64,000 nt of DNA from RHLJ01 sp040222455 (GCA_040222455.1 JAVKDD010000020.1:248001-312000); one strand, 5' to 3'; numbered from the stretch's first letter, positions 36,948 through 44,933 are shown. The notes: generated by a model from the sequence alone, not told the origin. Numbers and translations are program-made.

Positions 36948-38213
36948 TTATTTCTTGTTGAAAAATAATTCCCAATTTGATTCTATTTTCTTTGCCAAAT
37001 GATATGCCAGAAGTGGTGGGACTGCATTTCCAACTAATTTGTAACCTAAGGATGGACTTAATTTAAACTTTTTATGCCCCTCTTCATTTGGTATCACAAA
37101 GTCGAAGTCATCTGGAAAGGATTGAATTCGAGCACATTCTCTTAAAGTAAGCCTACGTTCCAGTAACCCCTGAGAAAGTTCTTTTTTGTGTTTTCCTCCA
37201 TTCTTCTCTGAAAGTCTTCTAAACTCAATATTCCCGTGATGTTCTGATCGAATTGTCGGGCCTATATTATTTAAATCAATCTCTTTTTGACCTTGAACTT
37301 TAGTTCCATAGTATTTGGCTTTTGAATAATACTTTTGCGAATTATCATCTGATAATTCAGGTTCTTTTAAGTCCTCAAACACACTTTTTAATGTTGTTTT
37401 ATTCTTTAACTTTTTATCTCTTTCTGAAAAAGCAAATTCGGAAGTTAGCCGATGAGTGGGCATAGGATAAGGTGATATATTATCAGGTATTTCATCATTT
37501 GAAAGTAAGTTTAGCGCCTCAGGACTTAAACTAGATCTTTTGAATCCGATAAAGAAAACTCTTTCCCTTGATTGTGGCACCCCATAATGAGCAGAATGAA
37601 GAACTTTAGGATTAAGAACTAGATAACCATCTTTATCAATCTTAGAAAAATCATTTTGAATTATATCACGAACATCACCTAAACTCACCAAGCCTTTAAC
37701 GTTTTCTGCAATAAATATTTTTGGTTTGGTAATCTCGATGACTTCTTTCATCCACATATAAAGCATTCCTCTTGTTTCAATAGAGGAAACATTATAATCA
37801 AGCTCACCATGGTGATTTTTATCTGACTTGAAGCCTTTGCGCTTCCCAGCAACACTAAAATCTTGACATGGAAACCCGCCTGTGACTACATCAATATTCT
37901 CAGGGAAGTTGAAATTTTTCGATTTGTGTTTTTTTACAATATCAACAATACTTTCTAGTCTATAAACACCGTCAATATCTCGTTTCTTACTGAAATAATT
38001 TTCCCATGATATTTGCCCATGTTTTACAATATCATTAGCAAAAACTGTTTCAAAAATGGTTTCTTTTAATTCGTAGTTAACTCCCCTTTTTTTACTTATC
38101 CATTCTTTAGATAAATCAACATTTATGCAGTTCTTATTTACTTTGAAGCCTCCTTCGAAACCAATATCCATTCCACCACAACCAGAGAATAGAGACAACA
38201 TCCTTTTTTTCAT
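36948..38213 (-). CDS. DNA (cytosine-5) methyltransferase of the R-M system
   Basis: 421 residues with the ordered C5-MTase motifs: I LSLFSGCGGMDIGFEGG, IV GGFPCQDFSVAGKRKG (catalytic Cys116), VI IAENVKGL (Glu170), VIII QSRERVFFIGF, IX RRLTLRECARIQSFP and X LGYKLVGNAVPPLLA. It protects host sites from the adjacent nuclease. The target recognition region lies between VIII and IX (about residues 245-350). Probably transcribed first, then the nuclease, which suits establishment in a new host. Confidence 0.95.
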   Translation of the reverse strand: MKKRMLSLFSGCGGMDIGFEGGFKVNKNCINVDLSKEWISKKRGVNYELKETIFETVFANDIVKHGQISWENYFSKKRDIDGVYRLESIVDIVKKHKSKNFNFPENIDVVTGGFPCQDFSVAGKRKGFKSDKNHHGELDYNVSSIETRGMLYMWMKEVIEITKPKIFIAENVKGLVSLGDVRDIIQNDFSKIDKDGYLVLNPKVLHSAHYGVPQSRERVFFIGFKRSSLSPEALNLLSNDEIPDNISPYPMPTHRLTSEFAFSERDKKLKNKTTLKSVFEDLKEPELSDDNSQKYYSKAKYYGTKVQGQKEIDLNNIGPTIRSEHHGNIEFRRLSEKNGGKHKKELSQGLLERRLTLRECARIQSFPDDFDFVIPNEEGHKKFKLSPSLGYKLVGNAVPPLLAYHLAKKIESNWELFFNKK

Positions 38214-38400
38214 ACTCAGTAGAAACTTATAAGCTTTTATTAATACTTTAATCTGTTTGAATCTTTCTCTAATGTATATATAGAATATATCGGAAGCGAT
38301 AATTGTATTACCTTAAAAAGAGAAGAAATAATATAGTAAACTCAATTTTTAAGTTTTACAATTTGGTAAAATTTATTTCGTTATACTACTAGGAGAATAT

Positions 38401-38472
38401 AAAAAAGGTACCTCTCTAGTGATAAGAACCCAAGGGGTTCTTCCTTGAGATAGCTGGAGAGGTCAATTTTTT
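38401..38472. terminator. Bidirectional terminator or structured RNA between MTase and DUF3800 genes
   Basis: Nested pairing: outer ACCTCTC (38410-38416) with GAGAGGT (38457-38463), and inner AAGAACCC (38424-38431) with GGGTTCTT (38435-38442) over a 3-base loop. A T run follows on both strands (AAAAAA at 38401-38406 read in reverse; TTTTTTT after 38466). It lies just beyond the DUF3800 stop, so termination of that gene is the simple reading. The partly unpaired arms between stems are more elaborate than a standard terminator. Confidence 0.6.
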
Positions 38473-39134
38473 TAATAGTACTTGATTTTTCCATTTCTGA
38501 AGATTGGAAATTCACTTTTTATCCCTTCTTGAATTAGTTTGTAAGACCTATCATCATCTCTTTCCCATTTTTTAAAAATTGCCCAACAGCAGTAATCAAT
38601 GATTTGAAGGCACATATTAGATTTTGAGTTATGATGCATAATCCTAAAGCTCATACCCTTTGAAATACAATCCTTAAGTACTTCTTTTGTTTTCCCCTCA
38701 ATTGCCCTTCTTTTCCTATTAAGTGGAATTGTATCAGTGACTACTATTACCTGAGAGTATTTACTCAAATCATGTTTTCCAAGTACAAATCGCAATAGAT
38801 AGCCAACCATTTCAGGATAAAACCTAATATCCTTTTGAAGGGCTTTTCCCGTCTTTCTTTTTTCAACAATCAGTGCATCAATCTGAAACTCGTCAAGCTT
38901 TGAATTTATGACTTCAAAAACACGATCTCTCACGGGCTGCCTATCTTCTGTTGCATGGAAACTTTCTATATTAAATCCATACTCAATCAAATCGTATCGT
39001 AATTTAACTAATTCATTATATGCTGGAAAAGGGCGAAAAGTAGTAAGTGAAGTTAGAATAAAATACTCTGTACCCTTGTCGGTAAAATCTAAGTTACCAG
39101 CTTCATCAAGAAATATGTATAATGGTTTGCTCAT
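38472..39134 (-). CDS. DUF3800 domain protein
   Basis: 220 residues from ATG 39134, which places the conserved N-terminal strand YIFLDEAGNLDF near the start (an ATG 42 bases upstream is less likely). It shows further DUF3800 features: VVTDTIPLNRKR and SNMCLQIIDYCCWAIFKKWE. The acidic residues suggest an RNase H-like fold, with possible nuclease activity; none has been shown for this branch as far as I know. Such proteins are often found in defence islands and on mobile elements. Confidence 0.85.
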   Translation of the reverse strand: MSKPLYIFLDEAGNLDFTDKGTEYFILTSLTTFRPFPAYNELVKLRYDLIEYGFNIESFHATEDRQPVRDRVFEVINSKLDEFQIDALIVEKRKTGKALQKDIRFYPEMVGYLLRFVLGKHDLSKYSQVIVVTDTIPLNRKRRAIEGKTKEVLKDCISKGMSFRIMHHNSKSNMCLQIIDYCCWAIFKKWERDDDRSYKLIQEGIKSEFPIFRNGKIKYY

Positions 39135-39360
39135 AGTATATTGTCTCCATGCCAAATATACTGTTGATATCAGCACAAATCCTTACAAAAAAATTAGTAA
39201 CGGTATTGAATCTTAATTCTACTTGATTTGTTATTATCCAACCTTTTTAGATTCTTTTTTTAATTCCCCCTAAACTTTTTAAGCCACCAATTCTCGAAAA
39301 CAGTCGTTTACAGCCAATCATGGTATACTTAATTAATTATTATGATCATTTCACTAATTT

Positions 39361-40038
39361 TCAATCTATAAACCTATTATAAATTTTATGAACTTGAGCT
39401 GGGTAAAATTTCTTACTAGTTCTTGTTCTATAATCTTCCTTATTGAGAGCATCTGCAATTTTAGAATAAGTCCAACCTTTCTCTCTTCTAGGTTGTATAA
39501 AATGGAAAGCTTTTCTTGTATTAGTATCTGTTCTAGCTTTCCTTGATATAGTTGAGATTGCCTTTAGACGAGCCGCAGTTGTTAAGTTCTCAGGACTACC
39601 TATCTGCTTGCCTCTTTTCCGAGCTTCCGCTAAACCTTCTTTCGTTCGCCTTGAGATTAACTCAGCCTCATACTGAGCTAATGATGCCATAAATCCTAGA
39701 ACCAATGTATTAGCTTCTGGCATATCAGCTATGGTAAAGCCAATACCTGCATCTTCTAACTCTTCTTTAAGAGTAAATAGGAATTTAGCATTTCGGCTAA
39801 GCCTATCCAGTTTAGCAACCAAAAGCTTTGCTCCTCTTTCTTTACATTTTTCAATTGCCGTTTTTAAGAGAGGTCTATTTGCATTCTTTCCAGATTCAAT
39901 TTCAGTGAATGAATTGATCTCCTCAGCTCCCCTAGATTTTAGGAAATTCCTAACCGCTGTTTTTTGGGCGTCCAGCCCTAGACCTGATTTTCCTTGTTTC
40001 TTCGTGCTTACTCGATAATACCCTATATATTTTTCCAT
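39361..40038 (-). CDS. Small serine recombinase (resolvase/invertase type)
   Basis: 225 residues. Catalytic domain: IGYYRVSTKKQGKSGLGL (Ser11) and LLVAKLDRLSRNAKFLF. A short helix-turn-helix C-terminus follows (KGWTYSKIADALNKEDYRT). It lacks the large recombinase domain and zinc ribbon, so it is a resolvase/invertase rather than an integrase. It may resolve dimers or invert a segment. I did not find an obvious pair of inversion sites. Upstream of DUF3800 on the same strand, 226 bp away. Confidence 0.92.
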   Translation of the reverse strand: MEKYIGYYRVSTKKQGKSGLGLDAQKTAVRNFLKSRGAEEINSFTEIESGKNANRPLLKTAIEKCKERGAKLLVAKLDRLSRNAKFLFTLKEELEDAGIGFTIADMPEANTLVLGFMASLAQYEAELISRRTKEGLAEARKRGKQIGSPENLTTAARLKAISTISRKARTDTNTRKAFHFIQPRREKGWTYSKIADALNKEDYRTRTSKKFYPAQVHKIYNRFID

Positions 40039-40159
40039 TTATTCAGTCCTTTGGTTTTTGGCAGGACTGAATATAACACTTTTTAAACGTTCGTTTAAGA
40101 AATATTATGATTTATAAATTTCACTTTAGAAGAAGAAGTATTAAAACTTTTGTTATCTG

Positions 40160-40396
40160 TTACCTTTTTTTTGCGAGTCTCAGGATTTCTGAACTACTTA
40201 AACTCTTTGCATTTGTACTATTAAGATAGTCTGGATAAATCCCACGTTCTGCCAAATGATTTCTCGATAACTCATAATAAGAAAGTGGCTGGTTTGACCT
40301 TTGAATTTGATACAACGTATTGAGACTACTTAATTGATTTACCGCAAGATATTGCTCTAAATTTAAATTCTTTTTTTCACTCATTGTATTATTCAT
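40160..40396 (-). CDS. Small protein paired with the nucleotidyltransferase
   Basis: 78 residues from the ATG at 40396, or 74 from ATG 40384 (MSEKKNLNLEQYL). The upstream nucleotidyltransferase stop at 40389-40391 overlaps or abuts it, so the two are translationally coupled. Sequence is polar and helical (LSSLNTLYQIQRSNQPLSYYELS) and ends in KSLSSSEILRLAKKR. No family recognised. Coupling suggests a partner, antitoxin or regulator of the larger protein. Confidence 0.6.
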   Translation of the reverse strand: MNNTMSEKKNLNLEQYLAVNQLSSLNTLYQIQRSNQPLSYYELSRNHLAERGIYPDYLNSTNAKSLSSSEILRLAKKR

Positions 40397-41306
40397 TAAA
40401 TGTTTCCATTGCAAACTGAACTGCAATATTTTTCATATCTATTAGTCGACTATAATCTATCTCTAATGTCCTCTTTTTGAATAACTGTATTATCTCTGAA
40501 TAACAAAGTTTAAAATCAGCATTTTCAATTACCTCTATTAATACATCAGGTTTTGATAGCTGTAAGACAGTTTTACTATCAATTTCTTTCGGTAAATTTT
40601 TGGTACATAAGATTTGACAAATTATGGACATCAAAGAATACATTTTCACAATCATTAAATATGGTTGTTCAATATCAAAATAGTCATTTAGAAATTTGTT
40701 GACATCATGTGCTCTTTCAATTAATAAGTCATTTAAGTATTCACTATCAATAACCAAATTTACTGATATTCTCTTTAGCCACTCTATATAGCTTTTATCA
40801 CCGTAAATATAATAATGTGAATTTATCACACTATGCTCAAATGGTAAACCCGCGGTTAATCCAAACAAGAAAGAATTGAAATCTCTGTACTGAATATCAA
40901 TGTTCTTGTTATTGTAATTTGCAATAAATGGCTCTCCGCTAATCAACTCACCCCTTTCACTTTCTTCAACGTAACCTAAAAGTAATACCATGTAATCATA
41001 ATCATTTATCTCTTGATCTTGAAATGTTACAGAAGAACCAAATCTTAGTACTATAAAATCAGTATATGAATCGAACTCTTTTTTGATAGTCTTAGCTATA
41101 CTGTTGATAACCTGATTATCCAATTTATCCTTAACAAACCGCTCCTCTGTTAATTGTTCCCTTTCAGGATCCTCGTCTAAATAGGTTCCCTCACGCATCA
41201 ATTTTAATTGTTCAGATGCAATCTTTACTGCATATATAGTCACACCTAGACCTATAAAGCCCAGTATGAAGTTCCACAAATTCCAGTCATGAAATAATTC
41301 TACCAT
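40389..41306 (-). CDS. Membrane-anchored nucleotidyltransferase-fold protein
   Basis: 305 residues. One hydrophobic helix near 12-29 (NFILGFIGLGVTIYAVKIA) anchors a cytoplasmic domain. The Pol-beta-type nucleotidyltransferase signature hG-S-S-x9-D-h-D-h is present as LRFGSS (Gly90-Ser91) and NDYDYMVLL (Asp102, Asp104), with a possible third carboxylate at Asp137 in KNIDIQYRDF. The C-terminal half is helical (YLMIVKMYSLMSIICQIL) and could be HEPN-like or a helical cap. Not a standard CBASS cyclase by length or context. It could nucleotidylate a tRNA or protein, as in MNT-type toxin-antitoxin systems. Confidence 0.6.
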   Translation of the reverse strand: MVELFHDWNLWNFILGFIGLGVTIYAVKIASEQLKLMREGTYLDEDPEREQLTEERFVKDKLDNQVINSIAKTIKKEFDSYTDFIVLRFGSSVTFQDQEINDYDYMVLLLGYVEESERGELISGEPFIANYNNKNIDIQYRDFNSFLFGLTAGLPFEHSVINSHYYIYGDKSYIEWLKRISVNLVIDSEYLNDLLIERAHDVNKFLNDYFDIEQPYLMIVKMYSLMSIICQILCTKNLPKEIDSKTVLQLSKPDVLIEVIENADFKLCYSEIIQLFKKRTLEIDYSRLIDMKNIAVQFAMETFNE

Positions 41307-41709
41307 TATTCCTTTTTAAATTCGTCGTTTAAAGAAGATTTAAGCTACTTCAATTTACTTATTAATTCAAATACACTCTTAATAGATAGATCGCTTGTTA
41401 CAGAATGTTCTAATACACGAGTCCGAGGTTATATAACACAGAATAAGTAATAGTCAACATAGCTTTCTCTACATTTTGAGATAGTCGGCGTTATCTTTTG
41501 GAAAATTATCGGTTTTTTCGATTTCTGAATTTCTTTAAAACAGTAAAGTTAGACTTTTTTCTATAGAAACTACCTTAAACAAGATTCGAGAATTTTTTCA
41601 GTCATTACCATATCTCCCTCAAGTGTTGAATAATCATCACCATTAATATGTTCATAGAGCCTTCCTTAAGACCGATTTAAAAGTTACTTAACTGGTAAGT
41701 CTATTTTGA
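41307..41709. other. Noncoding region within the island
   Basis: 403 AT-rich bases between two minus-strand genes. Short open frames only. I see no tRNA, clear terminator or repeat; promoters for the nucleotidyltransferase operon should lie near 41310-41400. Confidence 0.4.
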
Positions 41710-42095
41710 TTACTCTGATAATCTTATTTCTAATGCTGTAAGGTATTTTAAAACAACTTCACGGTTAGGATTCTGTCCTAAATTACTTTTTACAGTCACT
41801 TTTATATGATCTTCTTTTTCTAATATCGTTATATTAACTTCATCACTCCACACCCTCATACTTCCAGGAGTTTCTGCCATAAAGTAGCCAGCATCCTTAT
41901 CACTGTTCTTAATGTTCCAATTTTGTTCTGCGGCCACTTGAACAGCGGCTAAATAAACCGAATCAAATGTTGATTCAAACGTTCGGTTTGCGTTTTGTTT
42001 GCTTCCGCATCAGTGCCATAATTAGCCGTTGTAACACAACCAGATATAAATGTTAACAATAGAAGAAAGGTTAAATTAAGAGAATGGTATTTCAT
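41710..42095 (-). pseudogene. Frameshifted lipoprotein gene
   Basis: From ATG 42095 the first frame encodes a clear lipoprotein signal (MKYHSLNLTFLLLLTFISGC, lipobox FISGC) and then VTTANYGTDAEANK. It changes frame near 41990-42000, next to AACAAAACGC. The second frame continues with NRTFESTFDSVYLAAVQVAAEQNW and the 75 residues to the stop at 41710. The joined product would be about 128 residues, a small beta-rich envelope lipoprotein. One indel, or a sequencing error in an A run, explains it. A GTG at 41937 could start the downstream part but would leave it without a signal. Confidence 0.72.
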
Positions 42096-42477
42096 TGATT
42101 TTTTTAAATCTTGTTTTTTTTTCAATTAATTTAAAATTAATCTTATATGTATTATAGTCTATGAATGCCCTTTATCATGTCTATCATTTTATTATATAAT
42201 GATAAATGCAGAAATAATAGGTTTACAAATAAATCTCAGACTAAATTTTCTCTGAAAAGCTTGCTGAAACTTAGTTCTTTAGATAAGACGTACAATTCTA
42301 AATTAATGAGAAAAAGAAATATTACAGTAATCGTTAATGCAAATCTGCCGAGCGCTTAATAATCTCATATATATTTCTAACATCATTAATCATTTAATCT
42401 AATATTCTTTTCAGAAACATATAATACATTATGTATACAAAATATACGTAAGTCATTGTTGCACATAGAATAAATAT
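42096..42477. other. AT-rich spacer within the island
   Basis: 382 bases, over 70 percent A+T by eye. A 64-codon plus-strand frame at 42165-42359 has no recognisable features and no partner. Short direct repeats of TATA/ATAT type only. Possible regulatory region for the lipoprotein gene. Confidence 0.4.
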
Positions 42478-43833
42478 CTATTTATTTACATTTCTAACCC
42501 TTCCTGGAGGATAAAAACCTACTACATCCTTCACGGAATTTCTAAGTATGCTTTGCACTCTTTTTTGCACTTTTTTATCTGGATTGTAATCTTTTGCTAT
42601 AAGTATACTATCATGTCGTGTGAGAATTGGTAAATCAGGAAACTCATTTGTTATCCTTTTAACTGCAATTTCAAGAACCGAGTGAGCTTCAAGCCTTTGA
42701 AGTAAAATGGCTAATCTATTATTTCCTTTAGCTTTTATTCTCTTGAACAAAGAATAGACTGTTGGAAACATGATTTTGAATATTCTAGCACCATCATTAA
42801 AATTATGTGCATTTGGTTTACCAAAAAAGACAATAAAAATATTTGATTTTAAATCATTCCTATTCGAACAGTTGATACCTAGTTTATTAAATTTTCGTGC
42901 CATAAGATCATAGAAATTGCCTTTACATACATACCTTAAGTATCTAATCGTATCTACATAATCATTAATTTTATATTGATTTACTATCTCAAGTAAAGAT
43001 TTATCAAAATCACTTATAACTTTTATTGCCTCGGATGATGGATTTAATAATGCTAATACAAAAAAAGGCTGTGAGTTTTTAATATCCATTTCTATAAATT
43101 TTTTTCCATCAATTTCTAAATGTTTTAATAGAATAGAAGGAAGGTTTGTAAAGTTACTATCTAGTCTATTATTTGTGTCGTTTACGCTGATATAAATCTC
43201 TTTTTGTTGAATTCTTAGTATTTGACCTAAACAGTAAGAGTAACTTCTTTCTGCGGATTCTTTGTTCTCTTTTTTTCTATTCTGATATTCCTTGCGAATA
43301 GTTGATAGAGCTTTTTCAAAATCTATTTCTGTTTTCTTTATCCATTTATTTAGATGTGGGTATTTTCTACTATTTCGTCTTTTGATCTGTGTATGTGCTT
43401 TCTCTATTCGTTTAATAAAAGCTGGGTCAGTAATTGTTTTAAATTTAACTTTACTTTCTTCTACTAAACGATATAACCTTGAGTTGCGTCCTTTGCTGTA
43501 GTTCTTCCACTCAATGAAACCTTTATTACCTAAAAATTTTATGTAGTCATTTGCTTGGGGTACAACTTTTCTTAAGTATTCCATATTTAATATGGAATAA
43601 GAATGTCGATCTTTTTTTTGTTTATGAGACAGAATTAAATGAAGTATGTATTCCAACCTAATCATCGAAAAACCAATAATTTTTGGCGGATTCACTTCGA
43701 TTTCCTTTAGGTTACTTTTTAGGTTTATAGGATATAAATACCGATAACCTTTAATATTTTTTCTCTTTGGGGTAGGAGGATTACAACTGTAAATGTCATC
43801 TTTTAGCGCTTTTTTCCAATCTGTTTTTTTCAT
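42478..43833 (-). CDS. Divergent family A polymerase-like (PolA/T7 RNAP palm) protein
   Basis: 451 residues. The C-terminal half carries the family A palm and fingers motifs in order and spacing. Motif A is EMDIKNSQPFF (Asp250). Motif B is R-x3-K-x7-F-G in RNDLKSNIFIVFFG (Arg325, Lys329, Phe337-Gly338), matching the O-helix R-x3-K-x7-Y-G. The next helix is LLQRLEAHSVLEIAVKRI (Gln379). Motif C is ILTRHDSILIA (His407, Asp408), matching HDE of Pol I or HDS of T7 RNAP. The N-terminal 190 residues contain a winged-helix-like part (about 55-125) and a basic helix. No 3'-5' exonuclease domain. Whether it makes DNA or RNA cannot be told. First gene inside attR, reading inward. Confidence 0.7.
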   Translation of the reverse strand: MKKTDWKKALKDDIYSCNPPTPKRKNIKGYRYLYPINLKSNLKEIEVNPPKIIGFSMIRLEYILHLILSHKQKKDRHSYSILNMEYLRKVVPQANDYIKFLGNKGFIEWKNYSKGRNSRLYRLVEESKVKFKTITDPAFIKRIEKAHTQIKRRNSRKYPHLNKWIKKTEIDFEKALSTIRKEYQNRKKENKESAERSYSYCLGQILRIQQKEIYISVNDTNNRLDSNFTNLPSILLKHLEIDGKKFIEMDIKNSQPFFVLALLNPSSEAIKVISDFDKSLLEIVNQYKINDYVDTIRYLRYVCKGNFYDLMARKFNKLGINCSNRNDLKSNIFIVFFGKPNAHNFNDGARIFKIMFPTVYSLFKRIKAKGNNRLAILLQRLEAHSVLEIAVKRITNEFPDLPILTRHDSILIAKDYNPDKKVQKRVQSILRNSVKDVVGFYPPGRVRNVNK

Positions 43834-43888
43834 TTTTGTTAAATGATACTTCTACGGTTGGACTAAATTTCAATTTATTTAAATAATT

Positions 43889-43926
43889 AACGAGAATAGA
43901 TGTGTAATACAATTATATGTTGTAAT
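43889..43926. other. Right attachment site (attR)
   Basis: Island end GTGTAATACAATTATATGTT at 43902-43921 is the imperfect reverse complement of the left end. The shared TAA is at 43923-43925, where native comM resumes with the ATG codon. Confidence 0.8.
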
Positions 43927-44809
43927 GGTGGGTCCTCCTGGTTCAGGTAAAACTATGATGGCTCGCAGAATTCCAACTATTTTACCACCGCTTTCACTAA
44001 ATGAAGCTCTGGAAACAACTAAAGTGCATTCTGTTTCGGGTTTAATGAAATCTGGAAAGGCGCTCATCACCTCACGCCCATTTCGTGCACCTCACCATAC
44101 AGTTTCTGATGTAGCTTTAGTTGGTGGAGGAGGAATTCCAATGCCCGGCGAGATATCAATGGCACATAATGGAGTTCTATTTTTAGATGAATTACCCGAG
44201 TTTAAACGAAGTGCATTGGAGGTAATGCGACAACCTTTGGAAGATGGATTTGTTTCCATAGCTCGTGCCCGAATGAGTGTGACTTATCCAAGTAGAGTGA
44301 TGTTGGTTGCATCAATGAATCCATCCCCTTCAGGTGATTGGTACAATCCACAGGAAATGAATGGGAGTTCGTCCCTGCAGATGCAGCGCTATTTAAGTAA
44401 GATAAGCGGACCACTTTTAGATCGTATTGATCTTCACATTGAGGTAAATAAAGTGAGTTATGATGAACTTTCTGGAAAAGCAAAAGGGGAATCATCAAAA
44501 GAAATTAGAGAGCGCGTAATTGATGCCAGGAAAATTCAAACGCAACGGTTTCTTGGGTTGAAGGGGGTTTATTCAAATGCTCAGATGAATACTCGTCAAG
44601 TTCGGAAAGTGTGCGAACTTGATGAAAGCAGCTCCGAAATTCTCAAAAAAGCCATTACCTCACTAGGTTTATCAGCTCGAGCGTATGACAGAATTCTGAA
44701 AGTTGGAAGAACAATTGCGGATTTAGACAAATCAGAAAGAATTGAATCTCATCACATTGCAGAAGCTATTCAGTATAGAAGTTTAGACAGAGATGGGTGG
44801 TTGGGGTAA
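43925..44809 (+). pseudogene. comM: comM (yifB) C-terminal fragment, interrupted by island
   Basis: 294 residues beginning at the native Met codon just before Walker A: MVGPPGSGKTMMARR. It keeps the whole AAA+ core: VGGGGIPMPGEISMAHNGVLF, Walker B LFLDELPEFKRSALE, the sensor region (RVMLVASMNPSPSGDWY) and the C-terminal helical part (LGLSARAYDRILKVGRTIADLD). Although it is cut from the N-terminal domain, it starts with an in-frame ATG and could be translated from an island-derived transcript. A complete, active ComM is not expected unless the island excises. Confidence 0.95.
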
Positions 44810-44933
44810 TAAGAACATTGTTCAATGTTCTTCACATCATCATGCGGTGAAAAGGATGAGAACAAATAGGTTATATAACAGTGGGAACAAGTTTATTGGA
44901 TAGTAGTTTATAAACTAAAGATTGGAGATGGTT

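Larger units (their letters stand above)
33341..43924. mobile_element. Serine-recombinase genomic island inserted in comM
   Basis: About 10.58 kb lies between two halves of comM. Removing 33341-43923 joins GTG-ATA to ATG-GTG-GGT, giving HNVIMVGPPGSGK and a single 513-residue ComM. The shared base track at the junctions is only TAA (9-bp window ATGTnnTAA), which fits a large serine recombinase rather than a tyrosine integrase or a DDE transposase with long target duplication. Gene content differs from flanking DNA: recombinase, R-M pair, DUF3800, nucleotidyltransferase and a polymerase-like protein. No conjugation or phage structural genes, so it is probably mobilised or carried by other elements. 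Confidence 0.93.

Noticed and set aside
38401..38472. Retron-type or omega-RNA-like structured RNA
   Set aside because: No reverse transcriptase, TnpB or IscB gene is adjacent; the T runs fit a bidirectional terminator better.
40389..41306. CBASS cyclic-nucleotide synthase
   Set aside because: The signature is compatible with the wider NTase fold, but the membrane helix, short length and lack of a Cap effector or Cap2/Cap3 genes do not support CBASS.
42165..42359. Plus-strand ORF of 64 codons in the island
   Set aside because: Very AT-rich, no ribosome site, no recognisable composition of a protein domain; likely chance.
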